DNA from: Pseudoalteromonas sp. MMG007
GTDB lineage: Bacteria; Pseudomonadota; Gammaproteobacteria; Enterobacterales; Alteromonadaceae
Assembly (NCBI RefSeq): GCF_018100985.1
Contig: NZ_JAGJEI010000003.1
Coordinates: 1-64,000, forward strand
Direction of reading: 5' to 3'
Length of the DNA: 64,000 bases
Made by a program: the position numbers and the translations under genes
The notes under the pieces: generated by a model
Databases searched by the model: none
Told to the model about the DNA's origin: nothing
Seen by the model: only the letters and a program-made list of their open reading frames with translations
Shown: one piece after another, positions 9,301 to 17,548 of the stretch
Position numbering within the stretch: position 1 is the first letter of the stretch
Layout of the letters: every line of letters starts with the position of its first letter

Positions 9301-9506
9301 TGCTCAAGTGGTGTTGCCACCGTTTGCGCTATAACAGTAGGGTTTGCACCCGGGTAACTGGCAGTAACAACCACTGTAGGCGGAACCACTTCTGGATATT
9401 CACTTACTGGTAGTTGGAATAGTGAAATACCACCCGCAATTAAAATAACCAACGACAGCATTGCCGCAAATATTGGGCGCTGTATAAAGAAATGCGAAAA
9501 TTTCAT
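6354..9506 (-). CDS. RND multidrug efflux pump, HAE1 family (MexF/OqxB-like)
   Basis: A proton-driven inner-membrane transporter of 1050 residues, usual for AcrB/MexF/OqxB proteins. It has TM1 at about 12-30, a large periplasmic loop, a TM2-6 block from about 340 with the proton-relay pair D410-D411 (GIVVDDAIVVVENVER), a second periplasmic loop, and a C-terminal TM block ending near 1035. Hydrophobic amphiphile efflux motifs such as YPGANPTVI and GRMTLTVTF are clear. The ATG at 9506 is chosen; the preceding codon is TTG. It lies 9 bases after the adaptor gene and overlaps the outer-membrane gene by 8. The MexF/OqxB affinity is judged from length, general sequence and the LysR neighbour, so the drug range is unknown. 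Confidence 0.93.
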   Translation of the reverse strand: MKFSHFFIQRPIFAAMLSLVILIAGGISLFQLPVSEYPEVVPPTVVVTASYPGANPTVIAQTVATPLEQEINGTENMLYMFSQGTSDGRMTLTVTFALGTDLDRAQVQVQNRVNSALPRLPEEVQRLGVVAEKSSPDLTMVVHLYSPEKTHDTAYLSNYADLNIKDEIARLPGVGDIRMFGAGKYSMRVWLNPDALAARELTATDVITALRSQNQQVAAGSLGAQPISNDSQFQILLNVKGRLNSIEEFENVIIKVGDEGQLTRLSDVARVDLGQDTYSLRAELDNQPALAMPIFQRPGSNAIELSDQVRETMARLSKDFPSGVEYDIVYDPTVFVRGSIDAVIATLLEAIVLVVIVVIVFLQTWRASIIPLIAVPISLIGTFAVMQWLGVSINTLSLFGLVLAIGIVVDDAIVVVENVERNIENGLSPLEATRVAMSEVTGPIIAIALVLSAVFIPTAFITGLSGQFYKQFALTITISTIISAFNSLTLSPALAALLLKSHDAKPDAFTRLLNKLFGRWLFDPFNRVFNRGAKGYEKLVQKLIRMTVIVMVAYIALVGGTIKLFDTVPGGFIPQQDKQYLVAIAQLPDAASLDRTEDVLAQMQQIALEVPGVAHTVAFPGLSVNGFTNSPNSGIVFTPLESFDERTDPSKSAMAIAAQLNQRFAAIDEAFVAVFPPPPIQGLGTTGGFKLQIEDRANKGFEALFNSLQAVIGKAQQDPALMGLYSSFRIQVPQMDIDIDREQALIQGIPLDEVFNALQIYLGSVYVNDFNMFGRTYQVNAQADADYRKDPEQILNLKVRNRAGHMVPLGSVLTVTPTIGPDRVMHYNGYPSAELNGSPAPGYSSDQAQIAIEKVLADTLPSGIEYEWTEVTYQQVLAGNTMVYVFPLVVLLVFMVLAAQYESLRLPLAIILIVPMTIFSALLGVWFVGSDNNIFTQIALIVLVALASKNAILMVEFAKDRHDSGLSHLEAILEACRMRLRPILMTSIAFTAGVVPLVLATGAGSEMRHAMGNAVFSGMIGVTVFGLLFTPVFYMLVTRKKESAQENTHD

Positions 9507-9515
9507 CAATAAACC

Positions 9516-10685
9516 TTATTGCTTAGCCACAAGTTGTGCGTTGTCGTTTGACAATGTAAATGCAACACCGCTTGTATCAATTGTTACTGTTTGTGGTGAG
9601 ATTGGCATGCCTGGGCCTACGCGCGCAGGGCCATTTACTGCAATTACATCACCTTCACTCAGGCCCGAAGTAACCGCACGTAAAGCGCCGTATCGCTCAC
9701 CTACAGTAATGAGTTTGTATTCAAGTACGTTGTTTTCGCCAACGGTTAATACAAAACGATTTTTTAAATCGGTACCAATAGCGCGCTCAGGAATAATTAC
9801 TTTTTCACTTATTTCATTAGCCGCTAATTTAATGCGTGCAAACGAGCCTGCGCGTAATTGATTGCTATCTTCATTAAATACCGCACGAACACGTAATGTA
9901 CCTGTTGATGAGTTAATTTGATTATCAATAAAGTTAATGTAGCCTTTGTATGCAAAATCACTTTGACCTACTTTTTGCATTACAACCGGTTGACGACTCG
10001 CAGCTGTTACCTCATTAAACGAGCTATTCCATGTACGTTCGTCAACGTCAAAATAAGCATACATAGCTTGGTTTGACACAATTGACGTTAAAACACTTTG
10101 GCCGGCAAGTACGTTATTACCTTTAGTAATATTGGCGCGCGAAATAATGCCATTAATAGGAGAAACAACAGACGTAAACTCTAAATCTAGCTCTGCTGAT
10201 GTAAGCTGTGCTTTTAATGCCAAAAGCTGAGCTTCGCGTTGGCGTAAAGTTGAGGTACGTGCTTGTGCTTGCTCTGTAGAGATTGCCTTACGGTCTAATA
10301 AGCGTACTGCACGTTTGTCTTCACTTTTAGCTTGTTCAAGCGCCGCTTCTGCACTTGTAATTTGCGCCTTTAAGCTTGCTACAACTGCTTTAAATGGACG
10401 AGCATCTAATTGAAATAACACATCGCCTTGCTTAACCACATCGCCTTCATTAAATTCAATGCTATCGATAATACCTGATACACGCGGCATTAAAGCAACT
10501 TCTTGTGGAGACTCTAAACGTGTTGTGTATGTGTGCCAGCTTTGTACTGGTTTAACAAGCACCTGTGCTACATCAATCGGTTGAAGTTGCTGTGCGGGGG
10601 CTGACTGAGCTGTGCTCTCATCAGCACAACCTGCAAGTGTTAATGTTGCCGCAGTAAGTGCAGCAGCAATTAGATGTTTGTTCAT
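9516..10685 (-). CDS. RND efflux periplasmic adaptor (membrane fusion protein)
   Basis: A 389-residue adaptor linking the pump to the outer-membrane channel. An N-terminal lipoprotein signal carries the lipobox LAGC (Cys19). A barrel-sandwich (lipoyl-like) domain is split around a coiled-coil hairpin at about 95-170 (rich in A, E, Q and L), followed by beta-barrel and membrane-proximal domains to about 365. GGAG precedes the ATG by seven bases. It is the first gene of the four-gene efflux operon; its promoter lies in the 119-base gap shared with the divergent LysR gene. Confidence 0.92.
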   Translation of the reverse strand: MNKHLIAAALTAATLTLAGCADESTAQSAPAQQLQPIDVAQVLVKPVQSWHTYTTRLESPQEVALMPRVSGIIDSIEFNEGDVVKQGDVLFQLDARPFKAVVASLKAQITSAEAALEQAKSEDKRAVRLLDRKAISTEQAQARTSTLRQREAQLLALKAQLTSAELDLEFTSVVSPINGIISRANITKGNNVLAGQSVLTSIVSNQAMYAYFDVDERTWNSSFNEVTAASRQPVVMQKVGQSDFAYKGYINFIDNQINSSTGTLRVRAVFNEDSNQLRAGSFARIKLAANEISEKVIIPERAIGTDLKNRFVLTVGENNVLEYKLITVGERYGALRAVTSGLSEGDVIAVNGPARVGPGMPISPQTVTIDTSGVAFTLSNDNAQLVAKQ

Positions 10686-10762
10686 GAAGACGCTCCATTG
10701 TTGATTAGCCTTGCATAATACGGATTAAACGCGTGTACAAAAACCGTAGATTTTTAAATTCA

Positions 10763-10783
10763 TTAATGCCAAAATGGCATCAA
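10763..10783. promoter_or_regulatory. LysR-type operator (T-N11-A palindrome)
   Basis: ATGCCAAAATGGCAT at 10766-10780 is a perfect inverted repeat containing TGCC-N5-GGCA, a canonical T-N11-A LysR box. The arms extend to 9 bases with one mismatch (ATTAATGCC/GGCATCAAT). It sits 25 bases before the lysR start and about 80 before the adaptor start, the normal place for autoregulation and activation of the divergent operon. Confidence 0.7.
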
Positions 10784-10804
10784 TAACTTATTCAAGGTGT
10801 CACA

Positions 10805-11743
10805 ATGGATACAACAAGCCGGCTTTTAATGTTGCTCGAAGTAGTTGAACAAGGCTCTTTTGCTAAAGCGGCAGAAATTCGCAACATAGATCGCTCTGTT
10901 ATATCTAAACAAATTAGCCGCTTAGAAGATGAGTTAGGGGTTAGGCTATTAAACCGCACCACCCGTTCATTTTCGCTCACAGCGGCAGGCGCCGAAATGA
11001 TTAAAAAAGCCAGTGAATTAAGAGAGCTGCTTGGCGAAACCTTGCGCATGGCCGAAAATTATCATTTAGAGCCACGTGGGGTGTTAAAAATTACCTCATC
11101 CACGCTTATTGGCAGACGTTATTTGCAACCTGTACTTAACGATTTTCAAAAGCGCTTTCCGCAAGTAGAAGTTGAGTTACGTTTAGACGACAAGTTAGTA
11201 GACATAGTATCAGAAGGGTTTGACTTAGCATTTAGAGTGGGCGAGCCAAAAGACTCCTCCCTTATTGCTCGTAAGATTGCACGTAACCGCTTACTTATTT
11301 TAGCTGCCCCTGAGTTTATAGAAACATACGGTATGCCAAAGACCATGGAAGATTTAGCTCAATTACCCGCTGCAAGTTATGCCAGTAACTCAATTAGGGT
11401 AGAAGGGATTGATTACTTTAATAGCAAGGGTGAGCAGTGCGAGCAAAAAATAAAAAGTGTGTTTAGAGCAAACGATGCGGAAACATTATTAATGAAAACG
11501 CTCTCTGGCACCACTTACTTTGTAGCGCCTGCATTTATTATTGGTGACGAAATAACGCAAGGAAAGCTAGTGCCCATACTCACTGATGTAAAACTAATGG
11601 AATTTAGTGCTATGTATGCGGTTTATCCACATCGTGATTTACCGGTAAGAACCCGTTTATTTTTTGATGCGGTTAGAGAACACTTAGGAAAAGACAAACC
11701 AATTTGGGAAAATGGTATTCCAAACTTTGAACAAATGTACTAA
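10805..11743 (+). CDS. LysR-family transcriptional regulator of the efflux operon
   Basis: A 312-residue LysR-type regulator. The N-terminal winged helix-turn-helix spans about 3-60 (GSFAKAAEIRNIDRSVISKQISRLEDELG is the HTH region, typical of the family), joined by a linker helix to a two-lobed periplasmic-binding-like effector domain at about 90-295. It diverges from the RND operon with a T-N11-A palindrome between them, so control of that operon is the simplest reading, as MexT does for mexEF-oprN. The effector is unknown. AAGGTG precedes the ATG. Confidence 0.9.
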   Translation: MDTTSRLLMLLEVVEQGSFAKAAEIRNIDRSVISKQISRLEDELGVRLLNRTTRSFSLTAAGAEMIKKASELRELLGETLRMAENYHLEPRGVLKITSSTLIGRRYLQPVLNDFQKRFPQVEVELRLDDKLVDIVSEGFDLAFRVGEPKDSSLIARKIARNRLLILAAPEFIETYGMPKTMEDLAQLPAASYASNSIRVEGIDYFNSKGEQCEQKIKSVFRANDAETLLMKTLSGTTYFVAPAFIIGDEITQGKLVPILTDVKLMEFSAMYAVYPHRDLPVRTRLFFDAVREHLGKDKPIWENGIPNFEQMY

Positions 11744-11751
11744 AAATAAAG

Positions 11752-12789
11752 CTAAGCGGTTAACTCATCCAGCGCGGGCTCTTTTTTAAACTTACAATAC
11801 ACTTTATTGCGCCCGTAGCGCTTAGCTTTATAAAGTTGTTTATCTGCTTGATTAACAAGCTCTTCAAGCGAATTACTACTTCTGAACTTGGCAATACCAA
11901 TACTGGTGGTAATGTTAATATTTAAACCATCAATATCAAATTGTTTGCTTTCAATATCTGCTCTTATTTTTTCCGCTGCGTTAAGAGCAGCCTCTTTGTC
12001 TGAAAAAGAGCTAAATAAAGCAAATTCTTCCCCTCCTACTCTAAACACATAACCTCGACCGAGTGCCACCCTAAGTAAAGTAGCGACTTCTACTAAAACC
12101 TGATCGCCTACTGCATGGCCATGCTTATCGTTTACTTCCTTAAAAAAATCTAAGTCGAGTAAAAACACATAGAGTTGCGACTTATCTTGAAGTTCAACTT
12201 CAAAATAATGGTTCATAGAAAGTCGGTTGCCCGCGCCTGTTAGCGGGTCTAGTAATGCTAAATTTCTTAGGCGCCTAGAAAATTGTGCCCTGCTCCCTTC
12301 AAATACGTGGGAGATAGCCCAAATACTTAAATAAACACACATTAAATTTAAAGATAAATTGAAAGTGGTAAACGGGCTAAGACTCGATTTAGTCCCTAAA
12401 ATATAAGATTGTATAACGAGCAAGCTAGCAGATAAGAGAACCCCGTATTGCTTGCCTAACAATAAGTAAAACAAAATAGGTAATGCAAACGACCATACAA
12501 ATACCCCATTATGTGGTGTAGCAAGCGCAGTCGCTAAAATAACAATGAGCGTTATAAGTGCGCACATTACTATAGACTGCCAAAACCTTAATGGGCGACG
12601 TAAGAGTGATATATAGGTGAAAAGACAATAAATTGAAAAGAAGACTTCGATATAACCCAGTAGCGCAAAATTGTTTGCTGTTAAGTTAAAGACCGCAAAT
12701 GCAAACGACAAGAAACCAAAGCAAAGGCACATCCGACTAAGAACGTTCTTTCTTAATGATTTAGTACTATTAAGAGCTGCAATATCCAT
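11752..12789 (-). CDS. membrane diguanylate cyclase (GGDEF)
   Basis: Makes cyclic-di-GMP from two GTP. The 345 residues comprise five or six predicted membrane helices at about 20-170 and a C-terminal GGDEF domain at about 180-335. The active-site motif is GGEEF (in RVGGEEFALF), a functional variant. Upstream, DLDFFKEVNDKHGH carries the conserved metal and guanine-binding residues. No RxxD inhibitory site is evident before GGEEF (the region reads RVALGRGYVFRVG). The membrane region resembles MASE-type sensors but was not assigned. It converges on lysR with 8 bases between stops and is probably unrelated to the efflux genes. Confidence 0.9.
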   Translation of the reverse strand: MDIAALNSTKSLRKNVLSRMCLCFGFLSFAFAVFNLTANNFALLGYIEVFFSIYCLFTYISLLRRPLRFWQSIVMCALITLIVILATALATPHNGVFVWSFALPILFYLLLGKQYGVLLSASLLVIQSYILGTKSSLSPFTTFNLSLNLMCVYLSIWAISHVFEGSRAQFSRRLRNLALLDPLTGAGNRLSMNHYFEVELQDKSQLYVFLLDLDFFKEVNDKHGHAVGDQVLVEVATLLRVALGRGYVFRVGGEEFALFSSFSDKEAALNAAEKIRADIESKQFDIDGLNINITTSIGIAKFRSSNSLEELVNQADKQLYKAKRYGRNKVYCKFKKEPALDELTA

Positions 12790-12945
12790 TCAATTAACTT
12801 AATAACAAACAAAAAATAATTGTAACCTGAAAAAACAAATTAACAAGCTTTGATGAAATAAACCCTATTGATACAATAGGTTACTCACATTATCGGGACA
12901 AATTTACTTTTTTAGGTACGCTGAATATAGCTTTTAGCTAAAATA

Positions 12946-13917
12946 CTAGCCACCTAACATAGACAAGTTTGTGGTTATACCTGTGTTGCCTTGGTGTAGC
13001 AGGTGGGTAGGCTTTTTAGTTTTAATATACCGTGAAAGTAAATCCATTAGCGCGGCGTTTTCGTTATCGCTCATATACTCTCTTAATGAAATACCTTCTT
13101 CAGAGAACAAACATAGATGCAAATTGCCTTTAGCGGTTACCCTTAATCTGTTACACGTACTACAAAAATCGTTACTGTATGGCATGATCAACCCAATCTT
13201 ACCTTGGTAATCGGGGTGAGCAAATTCTTGAGCTGGCCCTGCAGAAGCGCTTCGCGCAATTTGCTGCCAACCGCTTTGCAATAGCTTCACTTTTAAAGAC
13301 TGACCCGAGACATGATTAGCATCAAAAAATGTTTTATTATCGCTTGTTTGCATAAGCTCGATAAAGCGAATGGTTACCGGACGATGTTTAATCCAATTTA
13401 AAAATGTTTCAAACTCTTGGCCATTGTATTGCTTCATAAGCACGCTGTTTATTTTTACTGATTCAATACCGGTTTCAAGTGCGGTATCTATCCCCTTCAT
13501 AACTGATGCAAATTTATCGTGGCCAGTAATTGTATTAAACATACGCGAATCTAGCGTATCAATACTGACATTGATTGCATTTAAGCCTGCATCAACCCAG
13601 TTATGAATATTTTTATGAAGTGAAAAACCATTTGTTGTGGCTGCTATTTTTTTTATACCGCTGGTATCTTTTGCAGCACGAATAACATCTATGAAGTCTT
13701 TACGAAGTGTGGGTTCACCCCCGGTGATACGCACTTTCTCAATACCGTGATGTGCAAAGGCGCTAAGCGTATTACTAATTTCATTAACGCTTAAAAATCC
13801 GCGGTCATTGCCGCCTTGGTAACCATCGGGTAAACAATAAACACATTTAAAATTACACACGTCTGTAATAGATAAACGTAAATAACTAAATTCTCGCCCT
13901 GTAGGGTCGATTAGCAT
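12946..13917 (-). CDS. moaA: GTP 3',8-cyclase MoaA (molybdenum cofactor step 1)
   Basis: A radical SAM enzyme that, with MoaC, converts GTP to cyclic pyranopterin monophosphate. With the start at 13917 (323 residues) the SAM cluster is CNFKCVYC (Cys21, 25, 28). The second 4Fe-4S cluster ligands lie in FCSTCNRLR and, after 12 residues, CLF. The C-terminal Gly-Gly needed for catalysis is present (MLGG). The ATG at 13917 has AAGG seven bases upstream; the slightly longer frame begins with TTG. It lies 163 bases downstream of the molybdenum hydroxylase operon on the same strand. No other moa, moe or mog genes are in the window. Confidence 0.95.
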   Translation of the reverse strand: MLIDPTGREFSYLRLSITDVCNFKCVYCLPDGYQGGNDRGFLSVNEISNTLSAFAHHGIEKVRITGGEPTLRKDFIDVIRAAKDTSGIKKIAATTNGFSLHKNIHNWVDAGLNAINVSIDTLDSRMFNTITGHDKFASVMKGIDTALETGIESVKINSVLMKQYNGQEFETFLNWIKHRPVTIRFIELMQTSDNKTFFDANHVSGQSLKVKLLQSGWQQIARSASAGPAQEFAHPDYQGKIGLIMPYSNDFCSTCNRLRVTAKGNLHLCLFSEEGISLREYMSDNENAALMDLLSRYIKTKKPTHLLHQGNTGITTNLSMLGG

Positions 13918-14002
13918 AAACAAACCTTAACTTATACCAACAGGTAAAACAGTTGCCGTACCTATTGATACATAATAATTGCATAACAATATGATGAATT
14001 AC

Positions 14003-14034
14003 CAATCCGTAGTAAATCTTAACAATACGGATTG
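14003..14034. repeat. short palindromic (REP-like) repeat
   Basis: Perfect 9-base arms CAATCCGTA and TACGGATTG are separated by 14 bases. A second imperfect palindrome (TATACCAACAGGTA near 13933 and TACCTATTGATACA near 13962) lies beside it. The ACCAA/TTGRTA ends resemble those of the larger element at 20201-20332. This may be a dispersed palindromic repeat or an mRNA-stabilising hairpin upstream of moaA. Confidence 0.4.
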
Positions 14035-14044
14035 ATATAATAAC

Positions 14045-14069
14045 TAAGGGGCAACAAACTAGCCCCTTA
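14045..14069 (-). terminator. hairpin after the molybdenum hydroxylase operon
   Basis: The perfect 8-base stem TAAGGGGC/GCCCCTTA with a 9-base loop lies 12 bases after the large-subunit stop. The following minus-strand sequence (GTTATTATA) is only moderately T-rich, so termination may be partial and moaA may be read through. Confidence 0.5.
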
Positions 14070-14080
14070 TTTATATTTAC

Positions 14081-16372
14081 TTAGGCTTTTAAACCTTTCA
14101 TAACTTCGCTAGGCTTCATAGGTAAATCACGTAAACGCACGCCTACAGCGTTAAATATTGCATTCCCTATTGCAGGCGCAACACCTATCACCCCAGGCTC
14201 ACCTAAACCAACTGGAAACTCATCACTTTGTAAAAACTCGATGTCCATATCTGGCACATCTTGCATTCTAAGTGGTAAATAAGTATTGAAGTTAGTTGCC
14301 GATACTTGCCCATCTTTATACGTATTTGACTCATGTAATGCAAGGCTACTGCCCCACAATAACGAACCTTCCACCTGTGCTAATGCACCATCTGGATGAA
14401 CAATTAGCCCCGCATCCACCACAACGTATAGTTTTTTAAGGGTTATTTTGCCGCTTTCACGATTAACATGAACATGCGCTGCGGTTGCAAGCCATGCTGG
14501 CATTGTACGTTCCTGACCAGAACTGACAGAAAAACCGATACCTTCATCTTCATCAAGCTTAACAGCGGCGACTTTGGCTGATACTTTTTGAAGCACATTT
14601 CGTAAGCGTAGCGCGCCGCCCACACTTTCGGGCGCTTTACCTGCTTGCTTACCTTTACCATCTAGCATGTCAATTCTAAATTGAACCGGATCTTTGCCCT
14701 GCTTATGCGCTATTTCATCAATAAACGACTCAAGACTCCACGCAATCCAACCAGGCCCAACTGAGCGCAGCCAACCCGGTGTAAATGTACTTTGTGCTAT
14801 CTCGTTATTAATGGCACGTGCGCGGTGGCTATTCATGCTATACCAATGATCCGCGCCCGATGCTGAAAATGCATCAAACTTACCATTACCATCAACCCCT
14901 GGAGATAAAAACCCAGGTGCCATTGCTTTAGTAGGCCAGCCTGCAGCGAATGCATGTTCTAAACCAGTAAAGTTACCATTTTTATCAAACGATGCTGTCA
15001 TTTTTGCAGCTGACGCAGAGCGAGACTGATCGAACAAGCTATCGTCTGCTCGGGTAAATACAAGCTTTACGGGTTTTCCAACGGCTTTTGCAGTGAGTGC
15101 AGCAGGGACGGTCCAATCACCAAATAAACGACGGCCAAAACCACCACCTAAGTAATAAGGACGTATGATGACTTTCTCTTGGGCTACTTCAAGCGCTTTT
15201 GCAATTGCAGGTAACGTGAGTGATTGCCATTGGTTACCGGTATGAATAATCCATTGCCCGTCTTTGTATTCAGCCAGCGCATTAAGCGGCTCTAGCTGGT
15301 AATGACTTGCCGTAGCCGTGGTGTACATCGACTCTAATGATTCATTGGCATCGGCTTGTATTTTTTTAATATCGCCTTCATCTACAAATAATGTGCCTGA
15401 GTCAGGTTGCTCACACAATCGTTTACTTTCGTTTTGAATATCGGCTTCAGTTATATTGGCTGTTTTGCCTTTTTTATAGCTTACTTTTATTGCATCAACA
15501 GCTTTAATAGCGCTTGGGTAATTATCAGCTAATACAACAACCCAGCCTTGAACGGTTTCGCTTGGATCGTTCAAAACTTCGAAACCTTTATAACCCTTAA
15601 TTGCTTTTGCTGCACTATCGTCAACGTTAGTTACTGTGCTGCCATAACGCGTTGGTGGTATAACTGGGCGCGCGTACAGCATGCCTTCTACTTCTACGTC
15701 AATGCCGTAAACGGCTGACCCATTTGTTTTAGCGGGTATATCAAGCGCTTTAAAGTCTTGTTTTAGCCCCGTTAAATGACGCTTATTGGCCGATTTTAAT
15801 GGCAGTTTTGCTACTTCTTCACTACTAAAAGTACGGTTAAATTCGCCTTTTTTAACTATGTCAGCGTAACTTACCGATTTATCACCTGCTATAATATGAC
15901 CTTTTTTGGCGTGGCATTTACTCGCCGGCACTCCAAGCATGGCAGCCCCTGCATCTATTAATGCAATTCTGCCCGCTGCGCCTGCTTGTGATAGCGGCTT
16001 AAAGCTTTGAAATACTGACCACGAACCACCGGTTACCATGTAACCCCATTTTTCGTGAGTATCTACGTAAGTAATAGATACTTTATCCCAGTCACACTCA
16101 AGCTCATCGGCTACAATACGCGCAAGTGCAGTACCAATATGTTGGCCCATTTCAGCTTTAGCAATGCTCACTTCAACAGCACCTTCAGCGCTCATAGTCC
16201 ACCAAATAGTAGGTGAAAAAGCTTGCTGTGTGATTGACTCTTTGGCACTTAACGAGCCTGAAAACAGAGCCGGTGCAAATGCCATCACCAAACCTGCGCT
16301 CGCAGTACCAATCATAAACGAGCGACGATTTAAATTAACGGTTTCGCTATTTTTTTGAAATAATTTTTTCAT
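14081..16372 (-). CDS. molybdenum hydroxylase large subunit (isoquinoline 1-oxidoreductase beta-like)
   Basis: The 763-residue molybdopterin-binding catalytic subunit of a xanthine dehydrogenase-family aldehyde/N-heterocycle oxidoreductase. A twin-arginine signal is clear (NRRSFMIGTASAGLVMAFA, about 15-33), so the folded enzyme is exported to the periplasm or its membrane. The aldehyde oxidase a/b hammerhead domain lies at about 215-310. The molybdopterin-binding domain includes YYLGGGFGRRLFGDW and, at the C-terminus, GLGEPGVIGVAPAIGNA, whose Glu matches the catalytic base of the family. GGAG precedes the ATG. It is followed by no c-type cytochrome subunit, which related membrane-bound aldehyde dehydrogenases usually have, so the electron acceptor is unknown. 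Substrate is not predictable. Confidence 0.9.
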   Translation of the reverse strand: MKKLFQKNSETVNLNRRSFMIGTASAGLVMAFAPALFSGSLSAKESITQQAFSPTIWWTMSAEGAVEVSIAKAEMGQHIGTALARIVADELECDWDKVSITYVDTHEKWGYMVTGGSWSVFQSFKPLSQAGAAGRIALIDAGAAMLGVPASKCHAKKGHIIAGDKSVSYADIVKKGEFNRTFSSEEVAKLPLKSANKRHLTGLKQDFKALDIPAKTNGSAVYGIDVEVEGMLYARPVIPPTRYGSTVTNVDDSAAKAIKGYKGFEVLNDPSETVQGWVVVLADNYPSAIKAVDAIKVSYKKGKTANITEADIQNESKRLCEQPDSGTLFVDEGDIKKIQADANESLESMYTTATASHYQLEPLNALAEYKDGQWIIHTGNQWQSLTLPAIAKALEVAQEKVIIRPYYLGGGFGRRLFGDWTVPAALTAKAVGKPVKLVFTRADDSLFDQSRSASAAKMTASFDKNGNFTGLEHAFAAGWPTKAMAPGFLSPGVDGNGKFDAFSASGADHWYSMNSHRARAINNEIAQSTFTPGWLRSVGPGWIAWSLESFIDEIAHKQGKDPVQFRIDMLDGKGKQAGKAPESVGGALRLRNVLQKVSAKVAAVKLDEDEGIGFSVSSGQERTMPAWLATAAHVHVNRESGKITLKKLYVVVDAGLIVHPDGALAQVEGSLLWGSSLALHESNTYKDGQVSATNFNTYLPLRMQDVPDMDIEFLQSDEFPVGLGEPGVIGVAPAIGNAIFNAVGVRLRDLPMKPSEVMKGLKA

Positions 16373-16384
16373 TACAGGCTCCAG

Positions 16385-16873
16385 TTAAGCGTCTTGGGCA
16401 TTTGGATCAAAAATGTTTACAACACTTTGAGATTCATCAGCAGCGCGTTGAATCGCCGTTTTTATTCGCTTATACGCCATACAACGGCAGTAGTTACCAT
16501 TCATGTGGCTAACTATTTCTTCATCTGTTGGATTTGGGTTAGCAGCGAGTAATGTTGCTGCTTGCATTATTTGCCCTGACTGACAGTACCCGCATTGTGG
16601 CACTTGCTCTTCAACCCATGCCTTTTGAAGTGGGTGTTCGTTATTTAGCCCTTCGATTGTAGTAATAGCTTTACCCGCAATAGCACCAATTGGCAGTACA
16701 CAAGAGCGCGTAGCTTGCCCATCTAAATGCACCGTACATGCACCACACATTGCAATACCGCACCCAAACTTAGTACCTTTTAGCCCTATTTCATCGCGTA
16801 TAACCCATAACAGTGGTGTATCTTCACTTGCGTGAGATTCAACCACTTTGCCGTTAATTGTAAATGTCACCAT
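16385..16873 (-). CDS. molybdenum hydroxylase 2Fe-2S subunit (isoquinoline 1-oxidoreductase alpha-like)
   Basis: A 162-residue electron-transfer subunit carrying two [2Fe-2S] clusters. The plant-type ferredoxin domain has [15 protein letters not shown] with a further Cys near 60 (RSCVLP). The C-terminal four-helix domain has CGYCQSGQ and NYCRCMAY. It passes electrons from the molybdenum centre of the large subunit encoded 12 bases downstream. It lacks a signal peptide, so it is presumably co-exported with the Tat-tagged large subunit. GGGG lies upstream of its ATG. Confidence 0.93.
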   Translation of the reverse strand: MVTFTINGKVVESHASEDTPLLWVIRDEIGLKGTKFGCGIAMCGACTVHLDGQATRSCVLPIGAIAGKAITTIEGLNNEHPLQKAWVEEQVPQCGYCQSGQIMQAATLLAANPNPTDEEIVSHMNGNYCRCMAYKRIKTAIQRAADESQSVVNIFDPNAQDA

Positions 16874-16951
16874 AACTTGCCCCTTGATTAATACCTTAAG
16901 TTTTAATCTAACTTCTATTAAAACTTATATAATTTGATTTCTATTGCGTGC

Positions 16952-17548
16952 TTATAATTCATGCTTAGATAAAAAATCACTTAACTGCTCTTGCGTATCT
17001 ATGTCTAATTTTGCATGGCTTATATTAATTGTATTTACTATTTCGTTTTTACTGCGCAGTAAATGCTGTGCTCCCTTGTCTGAAGTTAAGCTTGCAAGCT
17101 TGGATAAATCAACAGCTGGGAATATAGCAGGAACACCTAAACGCTCCCCATAATCTGCACACCAGCGTGAAGGTGTTTGCGTAAACCCCTTAACTAGCTC
17201 ACTTAAATGCTGCGTTTGTAATTGCACCTGATCGCACAACATAAACAAAAAACCATCGTAGTTATTTATCTTAGAAACAACCTCAGACGCAGTTGCAATA
17301 CTGCCGCCTAACCCTTTATCCCACTGTTTGTTTTCAATAAGCTGAATATTTTTATAACCACAAAGTGCTTGTTCAATTTCTTTATGCCAAGCACCTGTAA
17401 CAACATACACAGGTGAGTCATCAAGTGCTTGAAGCGTTTTAACAGCTCGCTCAACCATGGTTTGTCCAAAGCCCACATTAGCGATTAATTTACAGCCTTT
17501 AAAACGCGATGATTGCCCAGCGGCTAAAATTACTTTTGCAATTAGCAC
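16952..17548 (-). CDS. mocA: molybdenum cofactor cytidylyltransferase, MocA-like
   Basis: A 198-residue nucleotidyltransferase expected to convert Moco to molybdopterin cytosine dinucleotide, the form used by many oxidoreductases of the type encoded next door. The N-terminal motif VILAAGQSSRFKGCK is the glycosyltransferase-A-like nucleotide-binding loop, and LCDQVQL is the metal-binding acidic motif. The start is taken as GTG at 17548, inside the xdhC stop region; the longer frame starts with TTG. The overlap with xdhC implies translational coupling. MobA (GTP-specific) is the alternative, but the operon context favours MocA. Confidence 0.85.
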   Translation of the reverse strand: MLIAKVILAAGQSSRFKGCKLIANVGFGQTMVERAVKTLQALDDSPVYVVTGAWHKEIEQALCGYKNIQLIENKQWDKGLGGSIATASEVVSKINNYDGFLFMLCDQVQLQTQHLSELVKGFTQTPSRWCADYGERLGVPAIFPAVDLSKLASLTSDKGAQHLLRSKNEIVNTINISHAKLDIDTQEQLSDFLSKHEL

